From the NCBI RefSeq assembly GCF_041601295.1, contig NZ_JBFIII010000009.1, positions 1 to 42,551 on the forward strand: DNA of 42,551 nucleotides. The letters run 5' to 3'. Positions 7,837-14,825 of the stretch are shown here, piece by piece. Source of the stretch: Immundisolibacter sp. (GTDB lineage: Bacteria > Pseudomonadota > Gammaproteobacteria > Immundisolibacterales > Immundisolibacteraceae). Position 1 is the stretch's first letter; each line of letters starts with the position of its first letter. A program made the translations under genes and the position numbers. Under the pieces are notes generated by a model. That model ran no database searches, was not told the DNA's origin, and saw only the letters and a program-made list of their open reading frames with translations.

Positions 7837-8490
7837 ATGTCCAAGGAACTCATGCAGTTCTCCATTCTGCAGCCGCTGTCGGACGCAGACCTGCAACGCT
7901 TGCGCCAATTCGGTCGATTGCGCTCGATAGGTGCCAATTGCCGCCTGATCGAGGAAAACGAGGCCACCACCACGGTGTTCTTTCTGCTGGCCGGCGAGGC
8001 GCGAGTGTTCGTTACCGGTGCCGACGGCCGGGAAGCCACGGTCAACGTGCTCAAGGCCGGCAACTGGTTTGGCGAGCTCGCCATCCTTGGTGACGGCCTG
8101 CGATCCGCATCGGTCGTCACCAGTACTCCGGCACGGTTGCTGGTTATACCCGGCCCGGCTCTGCGCAGCATCCTGGTGCGTTACCCGGCTTCCATGGAGC
8201 GCCTGCTGGAGACCCTCGGCCTGCGCATCCGCGAGCTGACCGAGACCGTGCGTGGGTTTGCCCTGGGTGACGTATACCACCGCCTGGCGCGGCTGTTCGG
8301 TGAACTGGCCATCGAGCGTGACGGCCAGCTACTGATTCTGAACCCGCCGCCACAGCGCGAAATGGCGTCGCGGTGCGGGGCGTCACGCGAAATGGTGGCA
8401 CGGGTGCTGCGGGAACTGCGCAAGGGTGGCTACGTCCAGACCAGCCGCCAGCAGATCATTCTCAAGAAGTCATTGCCGATGCGCTTCTGA
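7837..8490 (+). CDS. Crp/Fnr-family transcriptional regulator
   Basis: A 217-residue DNA-binding regulator. An N-terminal cyclic-nucleotide-binding beta-roll spans about 15-125, with a phosphate-binding cassette in which Gly79-Glu80 and Arg89-Ser90-Ala91 match the ligand-contacting Glu and Arg-Ser of true cAMP-binding CRPs. A long dimerisation helix follows (about 118-145), and a C-terminal winged helix-turn-helix ends the protein (recognition segment about 173-200). There is no Fnr-type cysteine cluster. ATG at 7837 is used; a second ATG at 7852 with AAGGA 4 nt upstream is equally possible and loses five residues. It is divergent from the CHASE2 cyclase, so it may read the nucleotide that enzyme makes. 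Targets are unknown; the neighbouring genes are obvious candidates. Confidence 0.92.
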   Translation: MSKELMQFSILQPLSDADLQRLRQFGRLRSIGANCRLIEENEATTTVFFLLAGEARVFVTGADGREATVNVLKAGNWFGELAILGDGLRSASVVTSTPARLLVIPGPALRSILVRYPASMERLLETLGLRIRELTETVRGFALGDVYHRLARLFGELAIERDGQLLILNPPPQREMASRCGASREMVARVLRELRKGGYVQTSRQQIILKKSLPMRF

Positions 8491-8510
8491 AATCCACACC
8501 GCCCAGCGGA

Positions 8511-9005
8511 TTACAACGGATAGATGATGTAGCGCGGCGGCACCGCGGTATCCATTACCGCCCGTTTGGAGGCAAAGCGCAGCGCGCCGCCCTCATCCAC
8601 AATGACATCCTCGTAATGCCCCACTGCCAGCAGGGCCGACTTGCCCTCGGCGTTGGTATAGAACACCGAGAAGTTGGTGCTGGCCGCCAGGCTGCCGTCC
8701 TCACCCCAGGCACACAGGTCACGCGACATCAGATGACGCGGCTGGTAGTGCTCGACGGCGTGATTCCATACCTCGTTCACGTACTTGACCCGATCGCGCA
8801 GGCGTTCGTGGCAGTCGTCCAGCATCATGCCGACCGGCAGGCCCATACGCACGTTCTCGGCCGACGTCAGCTCGTAGCGGCCTGTGCTGGCAAAGCAGGC
8901 CAGCCAGCCCGCCATATCACGTCGGTCGAGCGCGCGCGCATAAGCCTGCTGCAGGGCATCCACCCGCGCCAGCAGCCCGGGATCCGTAATGGCAGGCGCA
9001 CTCAC
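8511..9005 (-). CDS. Ring-hydroxylating dioxygenase, small (beta) subunit
   Basis: Structural beta subunit of a Rieske non-haem iron oxygenase, about 164 residues, with the cone-shaped SnoaL/NTF2-like fold. Family features are the N-terminal helix pattern ending RRDMAGWLACFA, a central strand region around the MSRDLCAWGEDG segment, and a C-terminus ending in hydrophobic residues. GTG at 9005 is chosen because its GTG overlaps the TGA stop of the alpha gene by four bases (GTGA), a translational-coupling arrangement; a longer frame to 9035 would overlap the alpha gene by 34 bases. The subunit has no cofactor of its own and is needed to form the alpha3beta3 oxygenase. Substrate unknown. Confidence 0.85.
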   Translation of the reverse strand: MSAPAITDPGLLARVDALQQAYARALDRRDMAGWLACFASTGRYELTSAENVRMGLPVGMMLDDCHERLRDRVKYVNEVWNHAVEHYQPRHLMSRDLCAWGEDGSLAASTNFSVFYTNAEGKSALLAVGHYEDVIVDEGGALRFASKRAVMDTAVPPRYIIYPL

Positions 9006-10171
9006 AGGCCCATCACCTGCTTGTAGTAGCGCCACCAGGGCGTGTTGCCGGCCTCGTCGTTCTGTAGGCTTCGATGGCCGTCCGGGCTTTCCTGCAGGCC
9101 TTTCAGGAAGTTGATTTCGCCCCCTGGCGCGCCCATGGCTTTTTGCACCCGCTCGAACATCGAGCCGTCCTCAATGCTCACGAAGCCGCTGGGCCCCAGC
9201 AGGTTGGCGCTCTGGCGAACGCGGTGCTGCAGCAACTCCGGCGGATCGTCGGCAAACCCAAGGTAGGTGTAGTGCACTTCGGTCTTGCCCGGACCCAGTG
9301 GGCGACCGAAGCGGAAGTTCATGGAATTCAGGTGCTTGACCACCTGCGTCACCGGCCGCAACAGATTGACCGCAGCGGTGCGCTCGTCGCCCTCGGTGAA
9401 CACCAGGGTCGGGTCGGCCAGGTAGCCGTTGTCGACCATGCGCTGGGCGCCGTAATGCGCTCCCCAGTGCCCGGCGAAGCCGTCGGCCACCAGCGGTGCG
9501 GTGCCCCCCTGATAATTCAGCATGCGAAAAGCGGTGTGGAGCAGGCCGGCGTGATAGCCGTCGTTGTCCATGTACACCTTCCAGTTGCAGTTGAAGATGA
9601 TCTTCTGGTAGCCGAGCAGCTTCAGCCTGCGCTCGCCGCCGCCCAGCGCGGCGCGAATCGAGTCGGCCACTTCGCCGAAAAACTCGTCGATCGGTGGCGT
9701 GGCGTCGTCAAAGGTGGCCCACAGCACCTGGTTCCACAGCACCGCGCGCAACCGGCGCAGGCCGTAGTTGCCCCTGTCGAAGTTTTCGGGGAAGCGCTCC
9801 TCGCCCGGGGCTTTTCGCAGGTTGCCGCAGTTGTCATAGGCCCAGCCGTGGTACGGGCAGGTGAAGTCAGTCGCCGCGCCTTTGAATTCAGTGGTGATCT
9901 GCACCCCCCGATGGGCGCAGGCATTGACCATGACGACGAATTCATCGGCTCCGGTACGGGTAACGATCAGGGGCGTCTCGCCGACCACAACGGTCTTGTA
10001 GTCGTTGACGTCCGGCAGTTCCGCTTCGAGTGCCACCGGCTGCCAGAACGGTCCATAGAAGATACGCTCCAGCTCCTGACGGTAAATCGCCTCGTCGGTA
10101 TAGAGAGCATAGGGAATGCGCGTGTGGTCAGTCCACGCCCGGACCGGCAGGTCGCGGCTGGGTGCGTTCAT
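9002..10171 (-). CDS. Rieske ring-hydroxylating dioxygenase, large (alpha) subunit
   Basis: Catalytic subunit of a two-subunit aromatic-ring oxygenase, 389 residues. The Rieske [2Fe-2S] domain carries Cys85-x-His87 and Cys105-x2-His108. The mononuclear iron site is in the C-terminal domain, with Asp204 bridging to the cluster and ligands His207 and His212 in the DGYHAGLLH segment. The ATG at 10171 has GGAG 8 nt upstream. It is followed by its beta subunit with a 4-nt overlap. No ferredoxin or reductase gene is adjacent, so electrons must come from proteins encoded elsewhere. It is shorter than, and clearly different from, the second oxygenase at 33064-34425. The substrate cannot be called. 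It is convergent with the Crp-like gene and divergent from the phosphodiesterase gene at 10241. Confidence 0.93.
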   Translation of the reverse strand: MNAPSRDLPVRAWTDHTRIPYALYTDEAIYRQELERIFYGPFWQPVALEAELPDVNDYKTVVVGETPLIVTRTGADEFVVMVNACAHRGVQITTEFKGAATDFTCPYHGWAYDNCGNLRKAPGEERFPENFDRGNYGLRRLRAVLWNQVLWATFDDATPPIDEFFGEVADSIRAALGGGERRLKLLGYQKIIFNCNWKVYMDNDGYHAGLLHTAFRMLNYQGGTAPLVADGFAGHWGAHYGAQRMVDNGYLADPTLVFTEGDERTAAVNLLRPVTQVVKHLNSMNFRFGRPLGPGKTEVHYTYLGFADDPPELLQHRVRQSANLLGPSGFVSIEDGSMFERVQKAMGAPGGEINFLKGLQESPDGHRSLQNDEAGNTPWWRYYKQVMGL

Positions 10172-10240
10172 AATTGGTGCTCCGGAATGATCGGCGGCAG
10201 GGCTCGGCGTGCCCTATCGGGCTTTATATAACACCTTCGC

Positions 10241-11449
10241 GTGAACACACCAGAACATTCCTTGACCGCCGCCCAGCCAGCGCAAGCTGGGAATACGGCC
10301 TTGACGGCACCCGATTACGGGCGCGGCACGCTGGCGTTGATGGCCTCGGTGGAACTGGCCTGCGGCGGGCCCGGATCAGGGTTAACGCCGCTTCCCGCGC
10401 TGCCCCCGGCGATGCTGTCGGCAAAGCGCAGCGTGGTGGTGCTGATCATCGACGGCCTGGGCCGCGATTACCTGCTGCGAACGCTGCCTGGTAGCCTGCT
10501 GGCCAGCCACCTACTGTGCAGCCTGGACAGCGTATGCCCGGCCACCACGGCGACTGCCGTGACCAGCTTTTTCACTGGCCTGACTCCGGCCAGCCATGGC
10601 CTGCTGGGTTGGTTCACGCCATTCGAAGCCCGCGACCAGGTGGTACTGCCGCTGCTGGCGCGCGTACGCAATGGCCCGGGCCTGCCGGCACCCGATCTGG
10701 CCACTTTGTATCGCAGCCCGCCGCTGGCGGCCCGCCTGACCCGAAACTGCCATATCGTCACGCCCCGGCGTATCGCCGGTTCGGCGTACACGAAACATCA
10801 TGCCGGCCCGGCTCAGGTACATGGCTACCGGTCACTGGGCGGGATGTTCGGGCAGTTGGAACGCCTGATACGCGCCGATGGTCCGCCACGCTATGTGCAT
10901 GCCTACTGGCCGGAGTTCGACCACCTCGCTCACGAGTGCGGTGTGGGGCACCGCCGCACGCGGGAGCACCTGAGCCAGATCGAGGCCCAACTGGCGGCCT
11001 TCCTGCGCCGCCTGGTCGGCGCCAACGCAGTGTTACTGGTAACGTCCGATCACGGCTTTGTCGACACGACGCCACAGCGCAGCCTGCTGCTGAACGACTA
11101 TCCGGCGTTGAACGCGCAACTGCGCCTACCGCTGGCCGGTGAGTCACGCCTCGCTTTTGTGCATTCCCAGCCGAACCATCGCCACACCCTGGGGACGGAT
11201 CTGGCGGAATTTCTGGGTGATCGGGGCACCGTCTTCAGCGGCGAGCAGTTCATCGCCAATGGTTTCTTCGGCCCCGGCACGCCTCACCCCGCGCTCGCAC
11301 AGCGGGTTGGTGACTGGGTGGTGGCAATGGCCGATGGCTGGACCCTGCGCGACCGGCTACCGGGTGAGCAGCCGTTTTCGCCAGTGGGCGTACACGGTGG
11401 CCTGAGCGATGCCGAACGGGGAGTGCCGCTGGCGGTTTTCGAAGCCTGA
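10241..11449 (+). CDS. Alkaline-phosphatase-superfamily phosphodiesterase/pyrophosphatase
   Basis: A 402-residue hydrolase of the type I nucleotide pyrophosphatase/phosphodiesterase group. All two-metal ligands can be placed: Asp71 (IIDGLG), nucleophile Thr102/Thr103 (CPATTATA), Asp227 and His231 (EFDHLAH), Asp270-His271 (SDHGF) and His385 (GVHGG). The STG-like landmark TGLTPASHG follows the nucleophile as in the family. There is no signal peptide, so a cytoplasmic location is likely. The start is GTG at 10241 with little ribosome-site support; the N-terminal PDYGRGTL segment matches the family's usual beginning, which argues against the later ATG. It stands between the oxygenase alpha gene (divergent) and a CBS protein (convergent). 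The natural phosphoester is unknown. Confidence 0.85.
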   Translation: MNTPEHSLTAAQPAQAGNTALTAPDYGRGTLALMASVELACGGPGSGLTPLPALPPAMLSAKRSVVVLIIDGLGRDYLLRTLPGSLLASHLLCSLDSVCPATTATAVTSFFTGLTPASHGLLGWFTPFEARDQVVLPLLARVRNGPGLPAPDLATLYRSPPLAARLTRNCHIVTPRRIAGSAYTKHHAGPAQVHGYRSLGGMFGQLERLIRADGPPRYVHAYWPEFDHLAHECGVGHRRTREHLSQIEAQLAAFLRRLVGANAVLLVTSDHGFVDTTPQRSLLLNDYPALNAQLRLPLAGESRLAFVHSQPNHRHTLGTDLAEFLGDRGTVFSGEQFIANGFFGPGTPHPALAQRVGDWVVAMADGWTLRDRLPGEQPFSPVGVHGGLSDAERGVPLAVFEA

Positions 11450-11456
11450 CCCAGGC

Positions 11457-11897
11457 TCAGGCCGCCTCGTCACCCGGCGGTGAGGGCTTGGGCGGCGGCG
11501 GACTTTGCTCACGCAGCAGGCGGGCCAGTTCGCGACAGGCATCGGTCACCGTGAATACGCCTGCCAGGCGGCCCTTGCGCGTGACCAGCGCCGAGCCGAT
11601 GCGCCGTTCCACCATCGTGTCGAGCACCTGGTCCAATGGCGTACTGAGGTCCACCACATAAATGTCCGTCGCCATGGCCTCACGCACTTGCAGACCGCTG
11701 CGCTGCGCGTAGTCCGGATTCAGACCGAGCAAAAGCTTGATGTCACGATCGCTGATCACGCCCACCAGGCGCTCGCCGTCCATCACTGGCAGGTGGTGCA
11801 AACGGTGCAGGTTCAGGAATTCGCGCGCCTCCGACAAGGGCGCATCGGCCGCGATGGCATGCGGAAACGGCGTCATGATGCGGCGAATTTCGGGCAT
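11457..11897 (-). CDS. CBS-domain pair protein
   Basis: A 146-residue protein consisting almost entirely of two CBS motifs (about 5-60 and 75-130), which together form a Bateman module that binds adenine nucleotides. Motif 1 starts MTPFPHAIAADAPLSEA and contains the HHLPVMDGERLVGVISDRD strand-helix; motif 2 starts MATDIYVVDLSTPLDQV and contains GSALVTRKGRLAGVFT. The C-terminus is Pro-rich and low-complexity. ATG at 11897 is used because the frame extends upstream only through GTG and TTG codons. It follows the arsenite permease on the same strand after about 69 nt and could be in its transcript. As a stand-alone CBS protein its partner enzyme or channel cannot be named. Confidence 0.85.
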   Translation of the reverse strand: MPEIRRIMTPFPHAIAADAPLSEAREFLNLHRLHHLPVMDGERLVGVISDRDIKLLLGLNPDYAQRSGLQVREAMATDIYVVDLSTPLDQVLDTMVERRIGSALVTRKGRLAGVFTVTDACRELARLLREQSPPPPKPSPPGDEAA

Positions 11898-11966
11898 CCG
11901 TTTCACGACACGATCCGGTGGCGGTAGATTCCGGCCAGCATGCCACAAGATGCCGGCGGCGCCGTG

Positions 11967-13040
11967 TTAGGCCACCCGCGCCGCGCCGCGCTGATACCAC
12001 TCGCGGCTGCGATTGACCAATGCCACCAGCGCCAGCATAGCGGGCACCTCCACCAGCACGCCAACCACGGTCGCCAGCGCGGCTCCGGAGTGCAGGCCGA
12101 ACAGGCTGATCGCCACCGCCACCGCCAGCTCGAAAAAATTGGATGTGGCGATCAACGCCGCGGGCGCTGCGACCGTCAGCGGCACCCGCCAGGCGCGCGC
12201 CCACAGGAATGCGATGGAGAAAATCAGCGCCGTCTGCAGCAGCAGCGGTATGGCGATCAGCGCGATATCCAGGGGGCGCTCCATCAGGGTGCGCGCCTGA
12301 AAGGCAAACAGCAGCCCGACGGTGACAACCAGCGCCGCCACTGTTAACGGCTTGATGCGCGCCGTGAAATCGCGGACCGCCTGAACGCCACCGCGCCGCT
12401 GCAGCCGCCGGCGCGTCAGGTTGCCGGCCACCAGCGGGATCACCACATACAACAACACCGACAGCAGCAGCGTGCTCCACGGCACACTGACCTGGGTGAC
12501 GCCGAGCAGCAGGACCACGATGGGCGCAAACGCAAACACCATGATCAGATCGTTCACCGCCACCTGCGCCAGGGTGTAGTTCGGATCCCCGCGCGTCAGG
12601 TTGCTCCAGACGAACACCATGGCCGTACACGGCGCCGCGCCCAGCAGAATCATGCCCGCGATATAGGCCTGCGCCAGCTGCGGGCCGACCCAGTCACCCC
12701 ACAGCGGACCGAAGAACAGCAGCGCGATACCGGCCATGCTGAACGGCTTGATCAGCCAGTTCACCACCAGGGTGATAACCAGCCCGCGCGGCCGCTCGCC
12801 GACCCGGCGCACGGCGGCAAGATCGACGCTCACCATCATCGGGAAAATCATCGCCCAGATCAGCACCGCCACCGGCAGATTCACGTGCGCATATTCCAAG
12901 CGCGCCAGCGCTGCAAACGGCGCGGGCGCCAGGTTGCCAAGCCCGGTTCCAACGAGCATGGCCAGCGCTACCCAGACACTCAAATACCGCTCGAAAACCC
13001 CTAATGGCGATGCCGCGGATGCTTTGCGCGACGTATTCAT
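11967..13040 (-). CDS. ACR3-family arsenite efflux transporter
   Basis: Inner-membrane exporter of arsenite, 357 residues with about ten hydrophobic helices. It shows the ACR3 landmarks: the GAAPCTAMVFVWSNLTRGD region with the essential conserved Cys in TM4, followed by LAQVAVNDLIM, and the late VEVPAML segment with the conserved Glu. ATG at 13040 is preceded by GGAG six nt upstream; a TTG immediately before it is less likely. No arsR, arsC or arsH gene accompanies it, which is unusual for ars loci, so regulation by arsenic cannot be seen here. The next gene on the strand is a CBS-domain protein. A divergent unit begins beyond a 191-nt intergenic region. Confidence 0.93.
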   Translation of the reverse strand: MNTSRKASAASPLGVFERYLSVWVALAMLVGTGLGNLAPAPFAALARLEYAHVNLPVAVLIWAMIFPMMVSVDLAAVRRVGERPRGLVITLVVNWLIKPFSMAGIALLFFGPLWGDWVGPQLAQAYIAGMILLGAAPCTAMVFVWSNLTRGDPNYTLAQVAVNDLIMVFAFAPIVVLLLGVTQVSVPWSTLLLSVLLYVVIPLVAGNLTRRRLQRRGGVQAVRDFTARIKPLTVAALVVTVGLLFAFQARTLMERPLDIALIAIPLLLQTALIFSIAFLWARAWRVPLTVAAPAALIATSNFFELAVAVAISLFGLHSGAALATVVGVLVEVPAMLALVALVNRSREWYQRGAARVA

Positions 13041-13133
13041 CAAATACTCCGAAGCATTGGGTACTGGCGGCCGCAGGACGTTTGAATGAACCCGCCGGTC
13101 GCGAGTCTACCCGCGCCCTGTTGTGGTTTTTTA

Positions 13134-13171
13134 TTGACGGCCGTGTCAACCCTGCTGATTCGCCAACCGTT
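13134..13171 (+). promoter_or_regulatory. Candidate ECF-type promoter and inverted repeat
   Basis: In the divergent gap between the arsenite exporter and the repeat protein, TTGAC (13134-13138) and GTCAA (13145-13149) form an inverted repeat. The right arm continues as TCAAC, and 17 nt further is CGTTA (13168 onward). AAC-N17-CGT resembles the -35/-10 spacing of many ECF sigma-dependent promoters (for example GGAAC-N16/17-CGTT), so autoregulation by the sigma factor at 13778 is possible. This is pattern resemblance only. Confidence 0.25.
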
Positions 13172-13231
13172 ATCCATGACAGGCTAGCGGACACCGGCCT
13201 GATCACCCTCTCGAACTCAAGGAGCCGACCG

Positions 13232-13735
13232 ATGAACAAAAACTTCTGGCTGAGCACCCTGCTCGGTTGCAGCCTGGTTGCCGGCGCGGCATCGGCCGAG
13301 GACCGAGGCGACCGCGTCGAACAGCGCCTCGACCAACGCGGCGACCGGGTGGACCAGCGCCTCGATATCCGTGGTGATCGCATCAACACGCGCCTGGACA
13401 ACCGCGGCGAGCGTATCGACACCCGGCTTGATGAGCGCGGCGATCGCGTCAATCAGCGCCTCGATGACGCCGCAGAGCGCGCTTACGATTCCGGACACGA
13501 ACAGGCCGGACAACGTCTGGACGCGCGCGGCGACCGAATCGACACTCGGCTGGACAACCGCGGCGAGCGTATCGAAACTCGCCTGGATTCCCGCGGCGAT
13601 CGCATTGACCAGCGCCTTGACGCCCGTGGCGATCGCGTCAACCAGCGCCTCGACCATCGTGGCGAGCGCATTAACAGCCGCCTGGACAACCGCCCTCGTA
13701 CCCATGCCACAGGTGCCCGGCGACGCAGTCGCTGA
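13232..13735 (+). CDS. Secreted hendecad-repeat protein
   Basis: A 167-residue exported protein. A clear signal peptide covers 1-22 (cleavage after AASA). The mature part is almost nothing but an 11-residue repeat of consensus QRLDxRGDRI(D/N): five copies at about 24-78, a 15-residue interruption (AERAYDSGHEQAGQ region), and five to six more at about 94-153. Leu and Ile/Val recur at spacing 7 then 4, the hendecad pattern of a straight or right-handed coiled coil, with every other position charged or Gly. The tail is basic. ATG at 13232 has AAGGAG 8 nt upstream. The sigma-factor gene follows within 42 nt, probably in the same transcript. I know of no assigned function; a periplasmic structural or cation-sensing role would be speculation. 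Confidence 0.8.
   Translation: MNKNFWLSTLLGCSLVAGAASAEDRGDRVEQRLDQRGDRVDQRLDIRGDRINTRLDNRGERIDTRLDERGDRVNQRLDDAAERAYDSGHEQAGQRLDARGDRIDTRLDNRGERIETRLDSRGDRIDQRLDARGDRVNQRLDHRGERINSRLDNRPRTHATGARRRSR
13298..13690 (+). repeat. Tandem 33-bp coding repeats
   Basis: About ten imperfect tandem 33-bp units encode the 11-residue repeat of the secreted protein. The core resembles CGCCTxGACxxxCGCGGCGA in each copy, with synonymous and conservative changes between copies. The array is split by one degenerate stretch around 13460-13510. The regularity produces long open frames on the opposite strand that are artefacts. Copy-number variation between strains would be expected by slippage or recombination. 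Confidence 0.8.
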
Positions 13736-13777
13736 ACCCACCCCACGATTGACCGGGTGCAAAATCGGCAATCGGCC

Positions 13778-14296
13778 ATGGACCAGTTCCTGGCCAGCGT
13801 GGAACGGCGCGCGCTGCGCATGGCGGAAATCGCTGTTGGCAACCGCGCCGACGCCCTGGACATCGTACAAGACGCCATGCTGAGCCTGGCCCGTCGTTAT
13901 GGTGGCCGGGATCCGGCACAGTGGCCACCTCTGTTTCATCGCATCCTGGAGAACCGGATTCAGGATTGTCGCCGCGGGCGCCAACGCAACGGTCGTTACT
14001 TTCTGGACCTGCCCCACACCGACGACGACACTGCCGACCCGCTGGACGTCCTGGCGCGCGATCCCGCGCCCGGACCGGACCGGCGCGCCCAGGGCAGCCA
14101 GGCGCTCATATGTCTGGAAGCCGCAATACGTACTCTGCCCGATCGCCAGCGGGAAGCGTTCTCGCTTCGTATCTGGCAGGACATCGACGTCGCTGGCACG
14201 GCCCGCGCCATGGGCATCAGCGAGGGCAGCGTCAAAACGCATCTGTTCCGGGCGCTGGCTGCGCTGCGCGGCGCGCTTGGGGAGCACTGGCCATGA
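13778..14296 (+). CDS. ECF-like RNA polymerase sigma factor
   Basis: A 172-residue sigma-70 family protein with regions 2 and 4 only. Region 2 lies at about 3-70, with the ALDIVQDAMLSLARRY core-binding helix at 26-41 and an RILENRIQDCRRGR segment at 56-69. Region 4 lies at about 112-165, with LPDRQREAFSLRIWQD and the helix-turn-helix GTARAMGISEGSVKTHLFRA. ATG at 13778 matches the conserved MDxFLAxVERRA-type start; a GTG at 13757 is possible. Its stop overlaps the next gene's start (ATGA). The following genes encode a single-pass membrane protein and exported proteins, as in sigma/anti-sigma operons. It likely drives an envelope-related regulon and perhaps its own promoter. Confidence 0.88.
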   Translation: MDQFLASVERRALRMAEIAVGNRADALDIVQDAMLSLARRYGGRDPAQWPPLFHRILENRIQDCRRGRQRNGRYFLDLPHTDDDTADPLDVLARDPAPGPDRRAQGSQALICLEAAIRTLPDRQREAFSLRIWQDIDVAGTARAMGISEGSVKTHLFRALAALRGALGEHWP

Positions 14297-14661
14297 ACTA
14301 CCGCGATCCCGAACAAGATGCACTCACGCAGACCGTGCGCCGCCTGCTGCGGGACAGCGAACAGGATATCGACGCGCCAACCGCAGCGCGTCTTGCTTCG
14401 TTCCGTCGCGATGCGACCGCGAAACTGGCGCCAGCCACTCCATGGCGACCCGTGCTCGATCGGCGCTGGCCGGCCCTGGCCGGCGCGGTGGCGGGGCTGG
14501 TGTTGATCACACTGATGGTGTTGCGTCCGGACCAGACGCCACTGGACATGGACGTACTGGATTACGCAACGGCTGACGACGCCCCCATCTACGAAGACCT
14601 GGAGTTCTACCTGTGGGCAGACGAACTCGACCCCTCTGGCTCGCGGCGCTCGCCGTCATGA
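14293..14661 (+). CDS. DUF3619-like single-pass membrane protein (possible anti-sigma)
   Basis: A 122-residue protein with a cytoplasmic, charged N-terminal segment (1-58), one membrane helix (about 59-77, WPALAGAVAGLVLITLMVL) and a short acidic periplasmic tail containing LDYATADDAPIYEDLEFYLW, which resembles the DUF3619 family found after sigma factors of this type. Start ATG overlaps the sigma stop by four bases, so translation is coupled. Topology and position suggest an anti-sigma or sigma-modulating role, but no zinc-binding anti-sigma motif is visible, so this is inference. Its last 49 bases overlap the next gene in another frame. Confidence 0.75.
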   Translation: MNYRDPEQDALTQTVRRLLRDSEQDIDAPTAARLASFRRDATAKLAPATPWRPVLDRRWPALAGAVAGLVLITLMVLRPDQTPLDMDVLDYATADDAPIYEDLEFYLWADELDPSGSRRSPS

Positions 14662-14825
14662 CGCTGCCAGGCCAAGCGAACGAAATACCGCCGGACCCTG
14701 AACTGCTCGAATTCATCGCGCAGTGGGGCGATTTCACCCCCCTGCTGGATGAACCCGTGGGCCACGCCGTAGCCGATGAAGAACTCACGCCACCCACGCC
14801 ATGGCCACGGGGAGACGATCAATGA
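14613..14825 (+). CDS. Small exported protein in the sigma-factor operon
   Basis: A 70-residue product starting at GTG 14613, with GGAG 8 nt upstream inside the preceding gene. Residues 1-22 look like a signal peptide (Arg-Arg-Thr-Arg, then LWLAALAVMTLPGQA); the mature part is a short acidic peptide rich in Pro, Glu and Asp. It overlaps the preceding gene by 49 bases in a different frame and the following gene by the four bases ATGA. The overlaps and ribosome site argue it is translated. It has no recognisable domain; homologous operons with a sigma factor and DUF3106 often carry a similarly placed small gene, from memory. Confidence 0.65.
   Translation: MGRRTRPLWLAALAVMTLPGQANEIPPDPELLEFIAQWGDFTPLLDEPVGHAVADEELTPPTPWPRGDDQ

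Noticed and set aside
7753..8280. N-terminal extension of the cyclase frame to 8280
   Set aside because: The extension runs antisense through the Crp-like gene, has no domain or membrane features, and a GTG at 7752 gives a normal basic-then-hydrophobic start.
10224..10231. TTATATAA patch in the divergent gap 10172-10240 as a shared -10 box
   Set aside because: It is the only AT-rich spot in that gap and may matter, but no -35 hexamer lies at a suitable distance on either strand.
13217..14323. Long 368-codon open frame on the minus strand across the repeat and sigma genes
   Set aside because: It is an antisense shadow of the 33-bp coding repeats and of GC-rich codon use. It has no ribosome site, and its repeat pattern only mirrors the plus-strand protein, which has a signal peptide and a good ribosome site.
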